The notes: a model not told the origin generated them from the letters alone. 64,000 nucleotides of DNA from Actinoallomurus bryophytorum (GCF_006716425.1 NZ_VFOZ01000001.1:5642001-5706000), one strand, 5' to 3'; shown: positions 1-9,363, counted from the first letter of the stretch. Made by a program: numbers and translations.

Positions 1-765
1 GCCCCCGACAGGTACGCCGGATTCGCCCTCATCGGCATCGCCCAGGGCGCGGCCGGGCTGGTCATGGTCTGTGTGTGCGGTCACCCGGCGCGCGCCGCGT
101 GGCCGTGGATCGCCGCCTCGGTCGTGGTGCACGTCGTGTACACGGCGCTGCTGGCGCGCTCGTACGAGCTGGGCGACTTCAACCAGGTCTACCCGCTCGC
201 CCGCGGCACCGGCCCGCTGATCGTCGCGTTCGTCGCCGCCACGACCCTCGGCGAGCACCTGACGCTTCCGCAGCTCGCCGGCGTCGCCGCGGTCTGCGGC
301 GGGCTCGGCGCGCTGGCCTTCTCCGGCGGGGTGTCCCGGCGCCAGGCGGGCGCGATCGGCGCCGCGCTGTTCACCGGGGTCTCGATCGCCGGGTACACGC
401 TCATCGACGGCGTCGGTGTACGTCACGCGGGTACGGCCGCCGGGTACAGCGGGTGGCTCTTCTTCTGCATGGGCCCGCTGGTCGTCCTGTGGGTCTACCT
501 GGTCCGCGGCGCGGGGCTGTGGCGGGGCGTGGCCGCGCAGTGGCGGCTCGGCCTGCCCGGCGGTCTCATCTCGGTGCTGGGGTACGGCATCGTGGTCTGG
601 GCGCAGACACGCGGGGCGCTCGCCCCCGTCGCCGCCCTGCGGGAGACCGGAGTGATCACCGGTGCCATCATCGGCGCGGTCTTCTTCCGCGAACGGATGG
701 GACTGCCGAGGTTCGCCGCCGCGGGCGTGGTCGTCATCGGCGTGGCCCTCATCAACGTCCACTGA
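1..765 (+). CDS. EamA/DMT-family transporter, 5' end outside window
   Basis: The frame is open from the first base, so the gene starts upstream; at least 254 residues are visible. The product is almost wholly hydrophobic, with about eight membrane segments and the helix-short loop-helix pattern of EamA (drug/metabolite transporter) proteins. The N-terminal visible half contains LGEHLTLPQLAG and the second half FFRERMGLPRFAAAGVVVIG, the repeated end-of-domain signature of the two EamA repeats. It would sit in the cytoplasmic membrane and move a small metabolite; the substrate cannot be read from sequence. The internal ATG at base 64 is not the true start because coding continues upstream of it in frame. 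Confidence 0.8.
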   Translation, partial: APDRYAGFALIGIAQGAAGLVMVCVCGHPARAAWPWIAASVVVHVVYTALLARSYELGDFNQVYPLARGTGPLIVAFVAATTLGEHLTLPQLAGVAAVCGGLGALAFSGGVSRRQAGAIGAALFTGVSIAGYTLIDGVGVRHAGTAAGYSGWLFFCMGPLVVLWVYLVRGAGLWRGVAAQWRLGLPGGLISVLGYGIVVWAQTRGALAPVAALRETGVITGAIIGAVFFRERMGLPRFAAAGVVVIGVALINVH

Positions 766-808
766 CGACATGCGGTTTCGACGCCGCCTCACCGGTGAAC
801 CTGGTCAG

Positions 809-1423
809 ATGACCTCATCCGATGTCGAGAACGATGTCCGCCCCGCGACGGTGGTGTTCACCTGGGACGTCGCCCCCGGCCGCGAGGCGGAGTTCGAGTC
901 GTGGGCGCACGGCGTCAATGACGCCGCGGCCGGTTTCCCGGGGCACCGCGGGGCGACCTGGCTGCGCGCCGAGGGATCGCGGCACCGCTACTACACGGTC
1001 CTGAACTTCGTCGACGAGGAACGCCTGAACGCCTGGATGGGCTCGGCCGAACGCGACGAGTGGCTCGAACGCGTCGACGGCATCGCCAAGGAGCACCGCC
1101 ATCGCACCACCGGCCTGGAGACGTGGTTCAGCCTTCCCGGTGACGCGGTTCCCGCCCCGGCGCGCCCCAAGATGGTCATCGTCACCCTCCTGGCCGTCTA
1201 CCCGCTCAGCCTGGTGTTCCAGGGCGTCATCGCGCCGTGGACGCAGAGCTGGCCGCTCCCGCTGCGCAGCGCGCTCTTCCCGCTCGTGGTCGTGCCCACG
1301 CTCACCTACGCGTTCATGCCGGGCCTCAGCCGGGTGATGCGCGGATGGCTCTATCCCACCGGCCGGAGGCACCGGCCCGCCCAGCGGACGGACCGCCGGG
1401 ACGCCGGGAGCGATCCCGCCTGA
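809..1423 (+). CDS. Antibiotic biosynthesis monooxygenase-like (ABM fold) membrane protein
   Basis: 204 residues. Residues about 12-100 resemble the dimeric alpha/beta barrel of ABM-type proteins: TVVFTWDVAPGREAEFESW followed by a HRGATWLR strand and a YYTVLNFVDEERLNAWM segment. The C-terminal part has two membrane helices (about 120-140 and 150-172) and a basic tail. This N-terminal ABM plus C-terminal two-helix arrangement is known in actinobacterial proteins of unknown substrate. The ATG at 809 was chosen because upstream in-frame sequence overlaps the preceding transporter gene and is a frame shadow of it. It lies 43 bp after the transporter and ends 9 bp before the convergent glycosyltransferase. 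Enzymatic activity is not established. Confidence 0.72.
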   Translation: MTSSDVENDVRPATVVFTWDVAPGREAEFESWAHGVNDAAAGFPGHRGATWLRAEGSRHRYYTVLNFVDEERLNAWMGSAERDEWLERVDGIAKEHRHRTTGLETWFSLPGDAVPAPARPKMVIVTLLAVYPLSLVFQGVIAPWTQSWPLPLRSALFPLVVVPTLTYAFMPGLSRVMRGWLYPTGRRHRPAQRTDRRDAGSDPA

Positions 1424-1432
1424 ACCCAGGGC

Positions 1433-2656
1433 TCAGGTCAGCGTGCCGCCGGCCATCGCCATCTCATCCGTCCGGCCGTCGATGACCTGGCGGTACACCG
1501 CCTCGGTCTCGGCCGCGACCCGGCTCCAGGTGTGGCGTTCGCGGACCCGCGCCGCCGCGGCGGCGCCGAGGGAGGGGCCCAGGCGGGGATCGGCGAGCAC
1601 CCTGCGCAGCCGTCCCGCCAGCGCGCCCGGCACGTGAGGCGGGACGTGCAGTCCGGTCACCCCGTCGACGACCGTGTCCAGATGGCCGCCGACCGCGGAG
1701 ACGACCACCGGAACACCGCACGCCATCGCCTCCAGGACCGCGATCCCGAAGGGTTCGTACCACGGCACCGACACGACGACGTCGGCCGACCGGATCAGCG
1801 CGGGCAGCTTCTCGCGTGTGATCCTCCCCGTGAACAGGACGCGCGACGCGACGCCGCGTGCCTGCGCCAGCCGCCGCAGCCGGAGCACCTCGGGGTCGCG
1901 GTCCAGATCCGCGCGTGGCGGCCCGCCGGCCACCACGAGCTCCACGTCCGGCACGTGGCACAGCGCCTCGATGACGGTGTCCAGCCCTTTGCGCGGGACG
2001 AGACGCCCGATCGTGAGGACGCGCGGCCGGTCGCCGCGCTCGGCGGCCGGCCCGGCCGGGCGGAAGCGCCCGGTGTCGACGCCGCACGGGACGACGTGGA
2101 CCGAGCCCGGCGGGATGCCGTACGCGGCCAGCTCACGTGCCTCGTCGGTGCTCGTGGCGATGACCGCCGCGGCGTCACGGCCCACCTGGGCCTCGAACCG
2201 CTGCCGCTCGGGCGGGCTCGTGTCCGTGTCCGGCTGGTGCGCCCGCTTGACGCTGCCGAGGGCGTGGAACGTCTGCACCACCGGGATGTCCTGGTCGCGT
2301 ACGCCGCCGAGCGCGGCGAGCCCGCTCATCCAGAAGTGCGCGTGGATGACGTCCGGAGGCGTCGACGCCCACCGCCGCGCCAGTTGCTCGGCGAACTCCG
2401 CCATGTACGGCAGCAGCTGGTCCTTGCCGACGACCCGCGCCGGACCGGCCCGTACGTGCTCCACCGTGACGCCGGGCGCGTACGGCACCGAGTCGGGCAG
2501 CGCGACGTCGTCGCGGCGCGTGTGGACGGTGACCTCGTGGCCACGGAGTGCCAGAGCGGTCGCGAGCCCCCCGATGTGAACGTTCTGGCCTCCGGCGTCG
2601 ATCCCCCCGGGCGGCGCCAGTGGACTGGCATGCTCGGAAATCATGTCGATTCTCAA
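1433..2656 (-). CDS. Glycosyltransferase family 4 (GT-B)
   Basis: 407 residues, the usual length for GT4 enzymes. The N-terminal half has the glycine-rich acceptor-domain start GGIDAGGQNVHIGGLATAL, and the nucleotide-sugar domain has the typical EPFGIAVLEAMACGVPVV block containing the EX7E-type motif. The N-terminus resembles the MshA/sucrose-phosphate-synthase branch (GGQNVHI), so it probably transfers a sugar from a nucleotide donor to a small acceptor or exopolysaccharide in the cytoplasm. The start is TTG: an AAGGAG Shine-Dalgarno lies about 6 nt before it, whereas the ATG four codons in has no comparable site. A roughly 450-bp AT-richer upstream region probably holds its promoter. Confidence 0.85.
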   Translation of the reverse strand: MRIDMISEHASPLAPPGGIDAGGQNVHIGGLATALALRGHEVTVHTRRDDVALPDSVPYAPGVTVEHVRAGPARVVGKDQLLPYMAEFAEQLARRWASTPPDVIHAHFWMSGLAALGGVRDQDIPVVQTFHALGSVKRAHQPDTDTSPPERQRFEAQVGRDAAAVIATSTDEARELAAYGIPPGSVHVVPCGVDTGRFRPAGPAAERGDRPRVLTIGRLVPRKGLDTVIEALCHVPDVELVVAGGPPRADLDRDPEVLRLRRLAQARGVASRVLFTGRITREKLPALIRSADVVVSVPWYEPFGIAVLEAMACGVPVVVSAVGGHLDTVVDGVTGLHVPPHVPGALAGRLRRVLADPRLGPSLGAAAAARVRERHTWSRVAAETEAVYRQVIDGRTDEMAMAGGTLT

Positions 2657-3109
2657 CGGCGCTCCTTTACGGCGAGTATGCGATGCGACTATTGGCCCAA
2701 TGACCGTACAAATAGTTTTGCCTCCGGCATTGCCGTCAAACTCCGCCCAGATTCGGCAAAATAGCGATGAACGGCCAAGTCAGTGGTCTGGCGCGACCCA
2801 CCTTGTCATGCCCCGCTCGCCCGGCCACGCATCGGGTCCGGCCGGGCGCCGAGGTCGTCGTCCATGGCGGCCGACCTGCGGTGTCAGACGCGCCGCTGCC
2901 GGGAGAATTGGTAAATTATTACCATTGCCGACCATTTACCGCCTGAAGATCTGTTGCCGCCGGCGTGTTTGACACGGGGTCCCACGGGCAGACACCGCGA
3001 GGAACGGGCATTGTGAAAGTTGCAGTGCCTTTCTCAGACCGAGCGCGGACCAGGCCCGGCTGTGCCATCGTGCGGGAGGGGACGGTGAGCCACGGGAGGG
3101 GAGCGGTGT
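2657..3109. other. Intergenic region between divergent glycosyltransferase and BON genes
   Basis: About 450 bp with no convincing gene. It is noticeably more AT-rich than its surroundings near 2690-2770 and 2905-2945, fitting promoters for the two divergent genes. It contains the inverted repeat annotated at 2910-2940. Confidence 0.5.
2910..2940. promoter_or_regulatory. AT-rich inverted repeat, possible operator
   Basis: GGTAAAT at 2910-2916 pairs with ATTTACC at 2934-2940, and a nested palindrome GGTAA-N4-TTACC lies at 2910-2923. It is an unusual AT-rich island in this genome and sits in the divergent intergenic region about 170 bp before the BON gene. Operator or promoter function is inferred from position and symmetry only. 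Confidence 0.35.
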
Positions 3110-3370
3110 ATGACCGAGAACCCGCCACACCGTCTCGCGGCGCGCATCAAGGACCGTCTCGCCGCGGACGCCCGCACCGTCGAGTTCGGCATCGACGTCG
3201 ACATCCACGATGACGTGGTCGTCCTGCGCGGGCAGGTGGCCACCGCCCGGCGACGCGCACTGATCGAGGCGGTCGCCCGCGAGGCGGCGTCCGGTCTGCG
3301 CATCGCCAACGACGTCGTCGTCGTGGGGCTGCCGGCCCAGAGCAGGTACAAGGACGGCACGCCGTGGTGA
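3110..3370 (+). CDS. BON-domain protein
   Basis: 86 residues, essentially one BON domain: a helix (LAARIKDRLAADART), a strand pair (VEFGIDVDIHDDVVVLRGQV), then the helix RRALIEAVAREA and a last strand ANDVVVV. BON domains in OsmY-like proteins are thought to bind membranes or lipids, but this copy has no signal peptide or membrane helix and would be cytoplasmic. A purine-rich GGGAGGGGAGC stretch precedes the ATG at ribosome-binding distance. It is monocistronic, ends 18 bp before the convergent pxpC gene, and its role is unknown. Confidence 0.75.
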   Translation: MTENPPHRLAARIKDRLAADARTVEFGIDVDIHDDVVVLRGQVATARRRALIEAVAREAASGLRIANDVVVVGLPAQSRYKDGTPW

Positions 3371-3388
3371 GCGCCGGGACGTGACGCC

Positions 3389-4228
3389 TCACGTGCCCCC
3401 GGCGGCGAACCGGAACCGCACCCGCTGACCAGGACGAAGCTGCGCGGCACGCGGGATGTCGCCGGTGGCCAGCACGGCCGCCACGGGATAGCCGCCGGTC
3501 GTCGGATGGTCCGCCAGGAAGATGATGGGCAGCCCGTTCGGCGGCACCTGCAGCGACCCGGTCACCATGCCCTCGCTCGGCAGCTCCCCGCCACGCCGCC
3601 GTTTGAGCGCGGGCCCGTCCAGCCGCACCCCGACACGGTTGCTCTGGGTGGTCACCTCATAGGCCGCCTCCGCGAGCGGAGCGAGCGTCTCGAACCAGTC
3701 GTCGCGCGGGCCCGCGGCGACGCGCAGCACCGGCTCACCCTCCGGCTCCAGCCCCGGTGCCACATCGACCGTGATCATGCCCGTCGCGCGCCCGACGGCC
3801 AGCCGGTCACCGGCCGACAACGGCGGCGGACCGAGCCCGGACAGTACGTCGGTGGAGCGGCTGCCGAGCACCGCGGGCACGTCGACGCCGCCGCGTACCG
3901 CGACGTATGTGCGGACCCCCGCGGACGGCGCACCGAACTCCACGACCGTGCCGGCCGGCACGTGGCAGGGCGCGTTCATCGTGACCGGCGACAGGGGCAG
4001 CGGCGCCCCGGTCACCGCGACCCACGCGGCCGACTCGAAACGCAGCGCGGCGTTTCCGAAGGTCAGCTCCACGCCGGCGGCGTCCTCGGCGTTGCCGATC
4101 AGACGGTTGGCCAGGCACAGGCTCGCCCGGTCCGCCGCACCGGACAACGGCACTCCCAGGTGGGCGTACCCGGCACGGCCCAGGTCCTGCACGGTGGCGA
4201 GCGGCCCGGGGCGTACGACCTCGATCAC
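3389..4228 (-). CDS. pxpC: 5-oxoprolinase subunit C (biotin-dependent carboxyltransferase family, KipA-like)
   Basis: 279 residues. It opens with MIEVVRPGPLATVQDLGR-type sequence and contains GVPLSGAADRASLCLANRLIGN and the conserved VPPNGLPIIFLADHPTTGGYPV region, all typical of the KipA/PxpC family. With PxpA and PxpB it forms the prokaryotic ATP-dependent 5-oxoprolinase that opens 5-oxo-L-proline to L-glutamate. It is the last gene of a four-gene minus-strand operon, 10 bp after pxpB. Length matches the family. Confidence 0.88.
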   Translation of the reverse strand: MIEVVRPGPLATVQDLGRAGYAHLGVPLSGAADRASLCLANRLIGNAEDAAGVELTFGNAALRFESAAWVAVTGAPLPLSPVTMNAPCHVPAGTVVEFGAPSAGVRTYVAVRGGVDVPAVLGSRSTDVLSGLGPPPLSAGDRLAVGRATGMITVDVAPGLEPEGEPVLRVAAGPRDDWFETLAPLAEAAYEVTTQSNRVGVRLDGPALKRRRGGELPSEGMVTGSLQVPPNGLPIIFLADHPTTGGYPVAAVLATGDIPRAAQLRPGQRVRFRFAAGGT

Positions 4229-4238
4229 GTTGGCCCCC

Positions 4239-4841
4239 TCACCGCGTCACGCGATCGAAGCGCACCCGTACTCCGGGCCGCAGGAGCGAGGGAGGGTCAC
4301 GTTCGGGATCCCACGGCTTCAGCGTCGTACGGCCGAGGAGCCGCCATCCGCCCGGTGACGAGGACGGGTAGATGGCGCCGTACGGACCGGCGATCGCCAC
4401 CGACCCGGACGGCACCGACGTGCGCGGTGAGTCGCGGCGTGGCACCTGGAGCCGCTCGTCGAGTCCGGACAGGTAGCCGAACCCCGGTGCGAACCCCAGA
4501 TAGGCCACGACGTAGTCGCCGCTCGCGTGCCGTTCGATGACCTCCTCGCTGCTCAGCCCGGTGATCGAGGCGACCTCGTCCAGGTCCTCGCCGTCGTAGA
4601 CGACCGGCACCCGCAGCGGCTCGCCGCCCGTCTCGTACGCCTCCGGCAGCGGCAGGTCGCCGAGCAGCGAGCCGAGATACCTCAGGTCGGTGCCCGGCCG
4701 CGTCGTCACCAGCACCGTCCCGGCGCCCGGTACGACGTCGACCACGTCCGGCCGGGCGAGCTCGCGTACCGCGGCGTGCAGCCGGTGCGGCGCCTCGGTC
4801 TCGATGAGCAGGGCGGCGTCGCCCGCGCGCCGCACCCTCAC
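4239..4841 (-). CDS. pxpB: 5-oxoprolinase subunit B (KipI-like)
   Basis: 200 residues beginning [14 protein letters not shown]. It has the PxpB/KipI hallmarks YLGFAPGFGYLSGL, VPSGSVAIAGPYGAIYPSSSPGGW and the terminal LLRPGVRVRF. The GTG at 4841 was chosen because it overlaps the pxpA stop by 4 bp (GTGA) and the alignable domain starts there; the long open frame upstream is a shadow of pxpA. It should act in the cytoplasm with PxpC in 5-oxoproline cleavage. KipI homologues can also modulate kinases in Bacillus, but the operon context supports the metabolic role. Confidence 0.88.
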   Translation of the reverse strand: MRVRRAGDAALLIETEAPHRLHAAVRELARPDVVDVVPGAGTVLVTTRPGTDLRYLGSLLGDLPLPEAYETGGEPLRVPVVYDGEDLDEVASITGLSSEEVIERHASGDYVVAYLGFAPGFGYLSGLDERLQVPRRDSPRTSVPSGSVAIAGPYGAIYPSSSPGGWRLLGRTTLKPWDPERDPPSLLRPGVRVRFDRVTR

Positions 4842-5581
4842 GCGAACGGTCCCAGCCGGATGTCGGCATGTTCGAGCATCGTGCGCACGGCCCGTGCGAG
4901 CGCGACCGCGCCCGGCGTGTCGCCGTGCACGCAGATCGACCGGGGATCGACGCGCACCTCGGTCCCGTCGACGGCCTCGACAGTGCCGTCGACGGCCATC
5001 CGCGTCGCGCGCGCCGCCACCCGGTGCTCGTCCTCGATCACCGCACCGGGCTCCCGCCGGGACACGAGAGTGCCGTCGGGGTTGTAGGCGCGGTCGGCGA
5101 AGCCCTCGTTGACCACGGTCACGCCGGAGACCTGGTGCAGCACCGAGCCGGGCAGCGTGAGCATCGGCAGCGCCGGGTCGTAGGCCCTGACCGCGGCGGC
5201 AACCGCCTCGGCCTGGACGGGATCGCGCACGATGCGGTTGTACAGCGCGCCGTGCGGCTTGACGTACCGCACGCGGCCACCCTCCGCGCGCGCGATGCCG
5301 TCGAGCGCGGCGAGCTGGTACAGCACCTCGGCGGTCAGCTCGTCCGGGGCAACGTCCATCTCCCGGCGGCCGAAGCCCGCCAGATCGCGGTAGGACACCT
5401 GTGCCCCGATCGTCACGCCGCGCTCCACGGCGCCCGCGCACGTACGCCGCATGATCAGCGGATCTCCGGCGTGGAACCCGCACGCGACGTTCGCGCTGGT
5501 GACGATCGAGAGCAGGGCGAGATCATCGCCGAGCCGCCACGGCCCGAATCCCTCACCCAGGTCCGCATTCAGGTCGATCAT
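4838..5581 (-). CDS. pxpA: 5-oxoprolinase subunit A (LamB/YcsF family)
   Basis: 247 residues with the family start [15 protein letters not shown], then [29 protein letters not shown] and VKPHGALYN, all diagnostic of LamB/YcsF (PxpA). The His and Asp residues in these motifs are the expected active-site ligands. It overlaps both neighbours by 4 bp (ATGA with the upstream cyclase-like gene, GTGA with pxpB), so the four genes are translationally coupled. Confidence 0.92.
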   Translation of the reverse strand: MIDLNADLGEGFGPWRLGDDLALLSIVTSANVACGFHAGDPLIMRRTCAGAVERGVTIGAQVSYRDLAGFGRREMDVAPDELTAEVLYQLAALDGIARAEGGRVRYVKPHGALYNRIVRDPVQAEAVAAAVRAYDPALPMLTLPGSVLHQVSGVTVVNEGFADRAYNPDGTLVSRREPGAVIEDEHRVAARATRMAVDGTVEAVDGTEVRVDPRSICVHGDTPGAVALARAVRTMLEHADIRLGPFA

Positions 5582-6372
5582 GGGGTCAGCGTCTCATCCG
5601 AACGATCGGTTATCAGCATCCGCCCGGGAGAGTGGGTGATGACGAACGGCGGCTCGCTGGCCATCACGACCGCCTGCGGGGTCACGCCACAGGCCCAGAA
5701 CACCGGGACGTCCCCGGGCTCGGCCGTCACCGCGTCGCCGAAGTCGGGCCGGTCGAGCGACGCGATGCCCAGCTCGGCGGGGTCGCCGGCATGGACCGGC
5801 GCGCCGTGGGCGGCCGGATGGCGCGCGGTCACCTCGGCGGCCGTACGGACCAGGTCGGGCGGCACGGGCCGCATCGAGACGACGAGCGGCCCGGCGAGGC
5901 GGCCGGCCGGGCGGCACGGCCGCGACGTGACGTACATCGGCACGTTGCGGCCCTGCTCGACGTGGCGCAGCGGTACACCGGCCGCGGCCAGGGCCGCCTC
6001 GAACGTGAAACTACAGCCGAACAGCAGGCCGACGAGATCGTCGCGCCAGTACTCGGTGACGTCGGGAACCTCGGCGACGAGCCGGCCGTGCTCGTACACC
6101 CGGTAGGCCGGCAGATCGGTGCGCAGGTCGGCGGTGGCCACGTCGTGGACGAGGGGATCGCCGGGGTCGGTGACCTCGAGCAGCGGGCACGGCCGGGGGT
6201 TGCGGACGGCGAACAGCAGCGCGTCGAAGGCCAGGTCGCGCGGTACGGCGAGGAGGTTCGCCTGTACGTAACCGCGGCACCAGCCGCTCGTCGTCTCCGG
6301 TACCTCGCCGGTGCGGAAGACCTCACGCGCCTGGGAGGGGGTCAGTATGGCGGGTTGCTCCAGAGCGGTCAT
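5578..6372 (-). CDS. D-glutamate cyclase-like / putative hydro-lyase (DUF1445 family)
   Basis: 264 residues from the ATG at 6372. Family features are [30 protein letters not shown] near the N-terminus, [15 protein letters not shown], the [15 protein letters not shown] segment and the end [12 protein letters not shown]. The family is related to the mitochondrial D-glutamate cyclase, which makes 5-oxo-D-proline from D-glutamate. It is the first gene of the operon and overlaps pxpA by ATGA, so a pathway linking a glutamate-derived lactam to glutamate is plausible. A longer frame to 6513 exists but overlaps the upstream thioesterase gene, so the internal ATG is preferred; no strong ribosome site precedes it. 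Confidence 0.78.
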   Translation of the reverse strand: MTALEQPAILTPSQAREVFRTGEVPETTSGWCRGYVQANLLAVPRDLAFDALLFAVRNPRPCPLLEVTDPGDPLVHDVATADLRTDLPAYRVYEHGRLVAEVPDVTEYWRDDLVGLLFGCSFTFEAALAAAGVPLRHVEQGRNVPMYVTSRPCRPAGRLAGPLVVSMRPVPPDLVRTAAEVTARHPAAHGAPVHAGDPAELGIASLDRPDFGDAVTAEPGDVPVFWACGVTPQAVVMASEPPFVITHSPGRMLITDRSDETLTP

Positions 6373-6463
6373 GAAGAGGTCATGCCCGCTGGACCCGCCG
6401 GGCAGGCCGCGCGACAGGGTATTGGCGCTGCCGGTAGCGGCCAGGTCCCGGAGCCGCGCGCCC

Positions 6464-7240
6464 TCAGTCGCGCCGGGCGACGAAGAGGGTCTGTGCGGCG
6501 CTGCCGAAGTCACCGCGCTCGTCGTACAGGCGCGTACGGCACAGGCCGCTGCCGGACGGCCCGACCGTCGTGGCGGCGTCGAGGCAGGTCCACTCGCCGG
6601 ACTGGGGCCGCACCAGGTGCAGGGTGAAGTCGACGTTGGAGAACATGTACGCGGCGAAGCTCAGCTCGGAGCTGATGCCGCTGGCCGTGTCCGCGACCCC
6701 GGCCACCCGCTGGAGCTGCGAGGGCTCCTCGTCGGGAAGGACCGGCACCGCGAGCCGGGTCCACAGGACGGCCGGCCCGTTCTGCATGAACCCGCCCTCG
6801 GCGAACCGCCACTCGAGCGCGTGGAAGTACCCGAAGTCGGGCAGCGGCGACTCCTTCAGGGTGGTGTCCGGCAGGGGCAGGCGAGAGGCGGCGGTCTCCG
6901 AGGCGATCGCCTCGGTGTCGGCGTGCCGCAGGCGCCAGGCACGCGCGTACGCGACCGGACGTCCCTCGGCGACCATCTCGGCGGCGACGGACTGGATCCG
7001 CCGTCCGGGCCGTACGACCTCGGTGTGCACCGTGACCTCGCCGACCGGGATCGGCCCGAGGATGTCGATCGCCAGCTGCGAGACGGTCATGTCGGGCTGC
7101 GGGTCGGTGCGTTCGAGCTCCCGGGTGAGCAGTGCCGCCGGCGGGCTGCCGTGCTGGTTCCGTGGGTCCCACGGTCCCTGCGTGAGCTCCGTCGACTGGA
7201 ACCGGCCGTCTCCGAGCGGACGGTAGAGGCTGTCGGCCAT
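6464..7240 (-). CDS. Thioesterase-family protein (double hotdog, acyl-CoA thioesterase II-like)
   Basis: 258 residues. Features of double-hotdog acyl-CoA thioesterases are visible: [29 protein letters not shown] near the start, the strand pair [20 protein letters not shown] in the first hotdog and [14 protein letters not shown] with [22 protein letters not shown] in the second. It probably hydrolyses a cytosolic acyl-CoA; chain preference is unknown. It lies 91 bp upstream of the 5-oxoproline operon on the same strand and may be cotranscribed, though no functional link is obvious. Confidence 0.8.
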   Translation of the reverse strand: MADSLYRPLGDGRFQSTELTQGPWDPRNQHGSPPAALLTRELERTDPQPDMTVSQLAIDILGPIPVGEVTVHTEVVRPGRRIQSVAAEMVAEGRPVAYARAWRLRHADTEAIASETAASRLPLPDTTLKESPLPDFGYFHALEWRFAEGGFMQNGPAVLWTRLAVPVLPDEEPSQLQRVAGVADTASGISSELSFAAYMFSNVDFTLHLVRPQSGEWTCLDAATTVGPSGSGLCRTRLYDERGDFGSAAQTLFVARRD

Positions 7241-7382
7241 GCGAGTCCCTTCAGCGCGGTCCGGCGCTCGCGCGGGTGACGAATGAACGCGTCACAGCTC
7301 TACCATGATTTCGGTCGAACCGGGGCGACCGGCCAAGGCATGGCCGTAACCACCGGCGTGGCCACGACCGGCCGGGCCGCGG

Positions 7383-8873
7383 TCAGACCTCGTCGCGAAG
7401 ACCCCGCAGCGCGGCACGCAACGCCCGCGGGTCGTCGCCCACCTCATCGAGGATCACCATGAACCGGTGGAGGATGTCGTGGCGGTCGTGGCCCTTGTCG
7501 AGGAGGTACTCGGCGATGGTCCACAGCTGGGGCGGGTCGCCGTTCCACAGGCGCTTGGCCAGGCGCAGGTGCGTCTCGATGTGCTCGTGGTCGTGGTCGG
7601 GGTGCTCGAACTTCAACAGCTTGCGCCGGTCGTGGTCGTCGGCCGGGTCCAGCCGGGTGAGGTCGATGTCGGCGTTGCCCGCGGTCAGGAACGGGAACGC
7701 GAACGCCCGGCGGGCCAGGGCCTCCAGGTCACCGTCGGGCAGCAGCCGCTCGACCAGCTCGCGGTCCAGGCCGAACGTCGTCGGGTCGCGGTAGGCCTCG
7801 GCGAACTTGCCGGTGATGTCCCAGACCTTGTCGAGGGTCTGCCGGACACCCTCCTCGTGCAGCCGGGTCCGCTTGCTCGCCCAGCGCACCCAGGCCGCGA
7901 GCACGTGCGGCATGGCGTCCTGTTCGCCGGGAGAGAGCATCACCTTGCGCGGGAGGTGGTGCAGCAGGAACGTCTCACACTTGACCGGGCTGACCCGCAG
8001 CGGCCGGCCGAAGTCGTAATCGCAGCCGTAGTCGATGATCCGGTCGACGCAGCGGCTCGCGGCCGAGCGGTCCGACAGCCCCTCGGCCTCGTCCGAGGCG
8101 AGGAACTGTGCCGCCATGGTCGCGCGCCGGTCGTGGCTGTAGGCCGTTGGAGGGGTACGGCGTCCGCCGGGCGGAAGCGCGCGCATCCGCGCACGTACGA
8201 ACGCGTGGTAGGACCCGAAGGTGTCCTTGACCGGCGGATCCTCGATCTCGTCGGTGATCGCCAGGGCCTTCTCCAGGAGGACGCGAGCGCGGCTCCCGGG
8301 GATCGGCTCGAAGCACATCAGCGGGTTGTCCTCGGCCTCCTTGCGGCAGTAGCCGAGCAGCTTGTCCACCTGTGAGGACACCCACGCGTCGACCACCATG
8401 CCGCGCTCGTTGTGGTCGACGACGACGACCAGCGCATGGTGCTCCTCGCCGGCGTAGGTGTAGGTGCACACGACCGAGTCCTGGTCGCCGTACACGTCGC
8501 GGGACACGAAGCACTGGTCGGGCACGACCACGCCGACGCGCCCGGCCCAGCCCGGCCGTGCCACGCCCGCCTCCATGAGCGTCAGCGCGGCCTGCTCGGC
8601 CTTCGCGGCCTGCCGTGGTGTGCCGAGGTAGGCGATCCCGGTGAGCAGGGCGAGCGCCGCCGGCGTACGCGCCTTGGCGGCATGCTCGACCAGGGCCTCA
8701 CCGACGACCTCCTCGACGTCGTCGTGCACCAGCCGCTTGCCCCACCACGTGCCGAGCATCTCGCTCACGATGAGCTCGGCGTCGAGGGGGCTGCGCACCG
8801 CCAGCAGCTCGCGGGCGGCGCGCAGCATCTCTAGGAACACGGCATCCGGGGGCTGGGTGCGCTGCCGTGTCAT
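7383..8873 (-). CDS. Conserved hypothetical protein, 496 residues
   Basis: A long, soluble, charged protein with third-position GC and composition normal for the window, so clearly coding. I recognise no catalytic domain. It is largely alpha-helical, with a central beta segment (DSVVCTYTYAGEEHHALVVVVDHNERGMVVDAW compacted around residues 130-165) and a His/Asp-rich stretch PDHDHEHIETH near residue 430. There is no signal peptide or membrane helix. It resembles large cytosolic actinobacterial proteins of unknown function with similar HALVVVVDHN cores. It stands alone, with 142 bp to the thioesterase gene and about 490 bp to the next gene on its strand. Confidence 0.7.
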   Translation of the reverse strand: MTRQRTQPPDAVFLEMLRAARELLAVRSPLDAELIVSEMLGTWWGKRLVHDDVEEVVGEALVEHAAKARTPAALALLTGIAYLGTPRQAAKAEQAALTLMEAGVARPGWAGRVGVVVPDQCFVSRDVYGDQDSVVCTYTYAGEEHHALVVVVDHNERGMVVDAWVSSQVDKLLGYCRKEAEDNPLMCFEPIPGSRARVLLEKALAITDEIEDPPVKDTFGSYHAFVRARMRALPPGGRRTPPTAYSHDRRATMAAQFLASDEAEGLSDRSAASRCVDRIIDYGCDYDFGRPLRVSPVKCETFLLHHLPRKVMLSPGEQDAMPHVLAAWVRWASKRTRLHEEGVRQTLDKVWDITGKFAEAYRDPTTFGLDRELVERLLPDGDLEALARRAFAFPFLTAGNADIDLTRLDPADDHDRRKLLKFEHPDHDHEHIETHLRLAKRLWNGDPPQLWTIAEYLLDKGHDRHDILHRFMVILDEVGDDPRALRAALRGLRDEV

Positions 8874-9111
8874 GCAACCTCGCCACGGGAGCGCCGTCGT
8901 ACGGCGGGGGGCGTACCGGTCATGCGGCGACCTCGCCTGGATGCCGGCTCGGGCGCGCCGCGTGACGCGGCGACACGGCCGTCATCAGCGGGGGTCGCGC
9001 GCTCGGCGGCTCGCGCAGGTCGCTCACGTGGCTACCTTCTCGCAGTACGTCCCTTGGCGCGGCCGGGAGCGGCGCCTCAGGGAAGAGTGGTCCGGTGTCC
9101 GGCCACTTACC

Positions 9112-9363
9112 CTACTCGCCCGCAGAAGGTTCGGCTCGACGTGCTGAGGGTGGCTCGGACTTGACCATACTCAGCAGATGTTCGCGGGTGATGACTTCGA
9201 TGAGCTGCGGGGTGAGGTCCACGCCCAGGTGCCGGCCGCGCAGCCGTACGTCGGCGACGCAGCGTTCGACGGTCTCGGCGGAGAGTTCGGTGAAGTCGCG
9301 GCACAGTCGCCTCACCATCGGTGAGGGGACGTGGAGCCGCCACATGAGCTGTGTCGGAGCCAT
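9112..9363 (-). CDS. Three-helix bundle dimerisation-domain protein
   Basis: 83 residues, predicted all-helical: MVRRLCRDFTELSAETVERCVADV, a short turn HLGVDLTPQLIEVITREHLL, and a polar tail. The VERCVADV...THEHL...MVKSEPP-like pattern is shared by many small actinomycete proteins annotated as three-helix bundle dimerisation proteins of unknown role. The ATG at 9363 has GGAGAG nine bases upstream; a GTG seven codons earlier (9384) is the alternative. No signal peptide is present, so it should be cytoplasmic. Confidence 0.6.
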   Translation of the reverse strand: MAPTQLMWRLHVPSPMVRRLCRDFTELSAETVERCVADVRLRGRHLGVDLTPQLIEVITREHLLSMVKSEPPSARRAEPSAGE

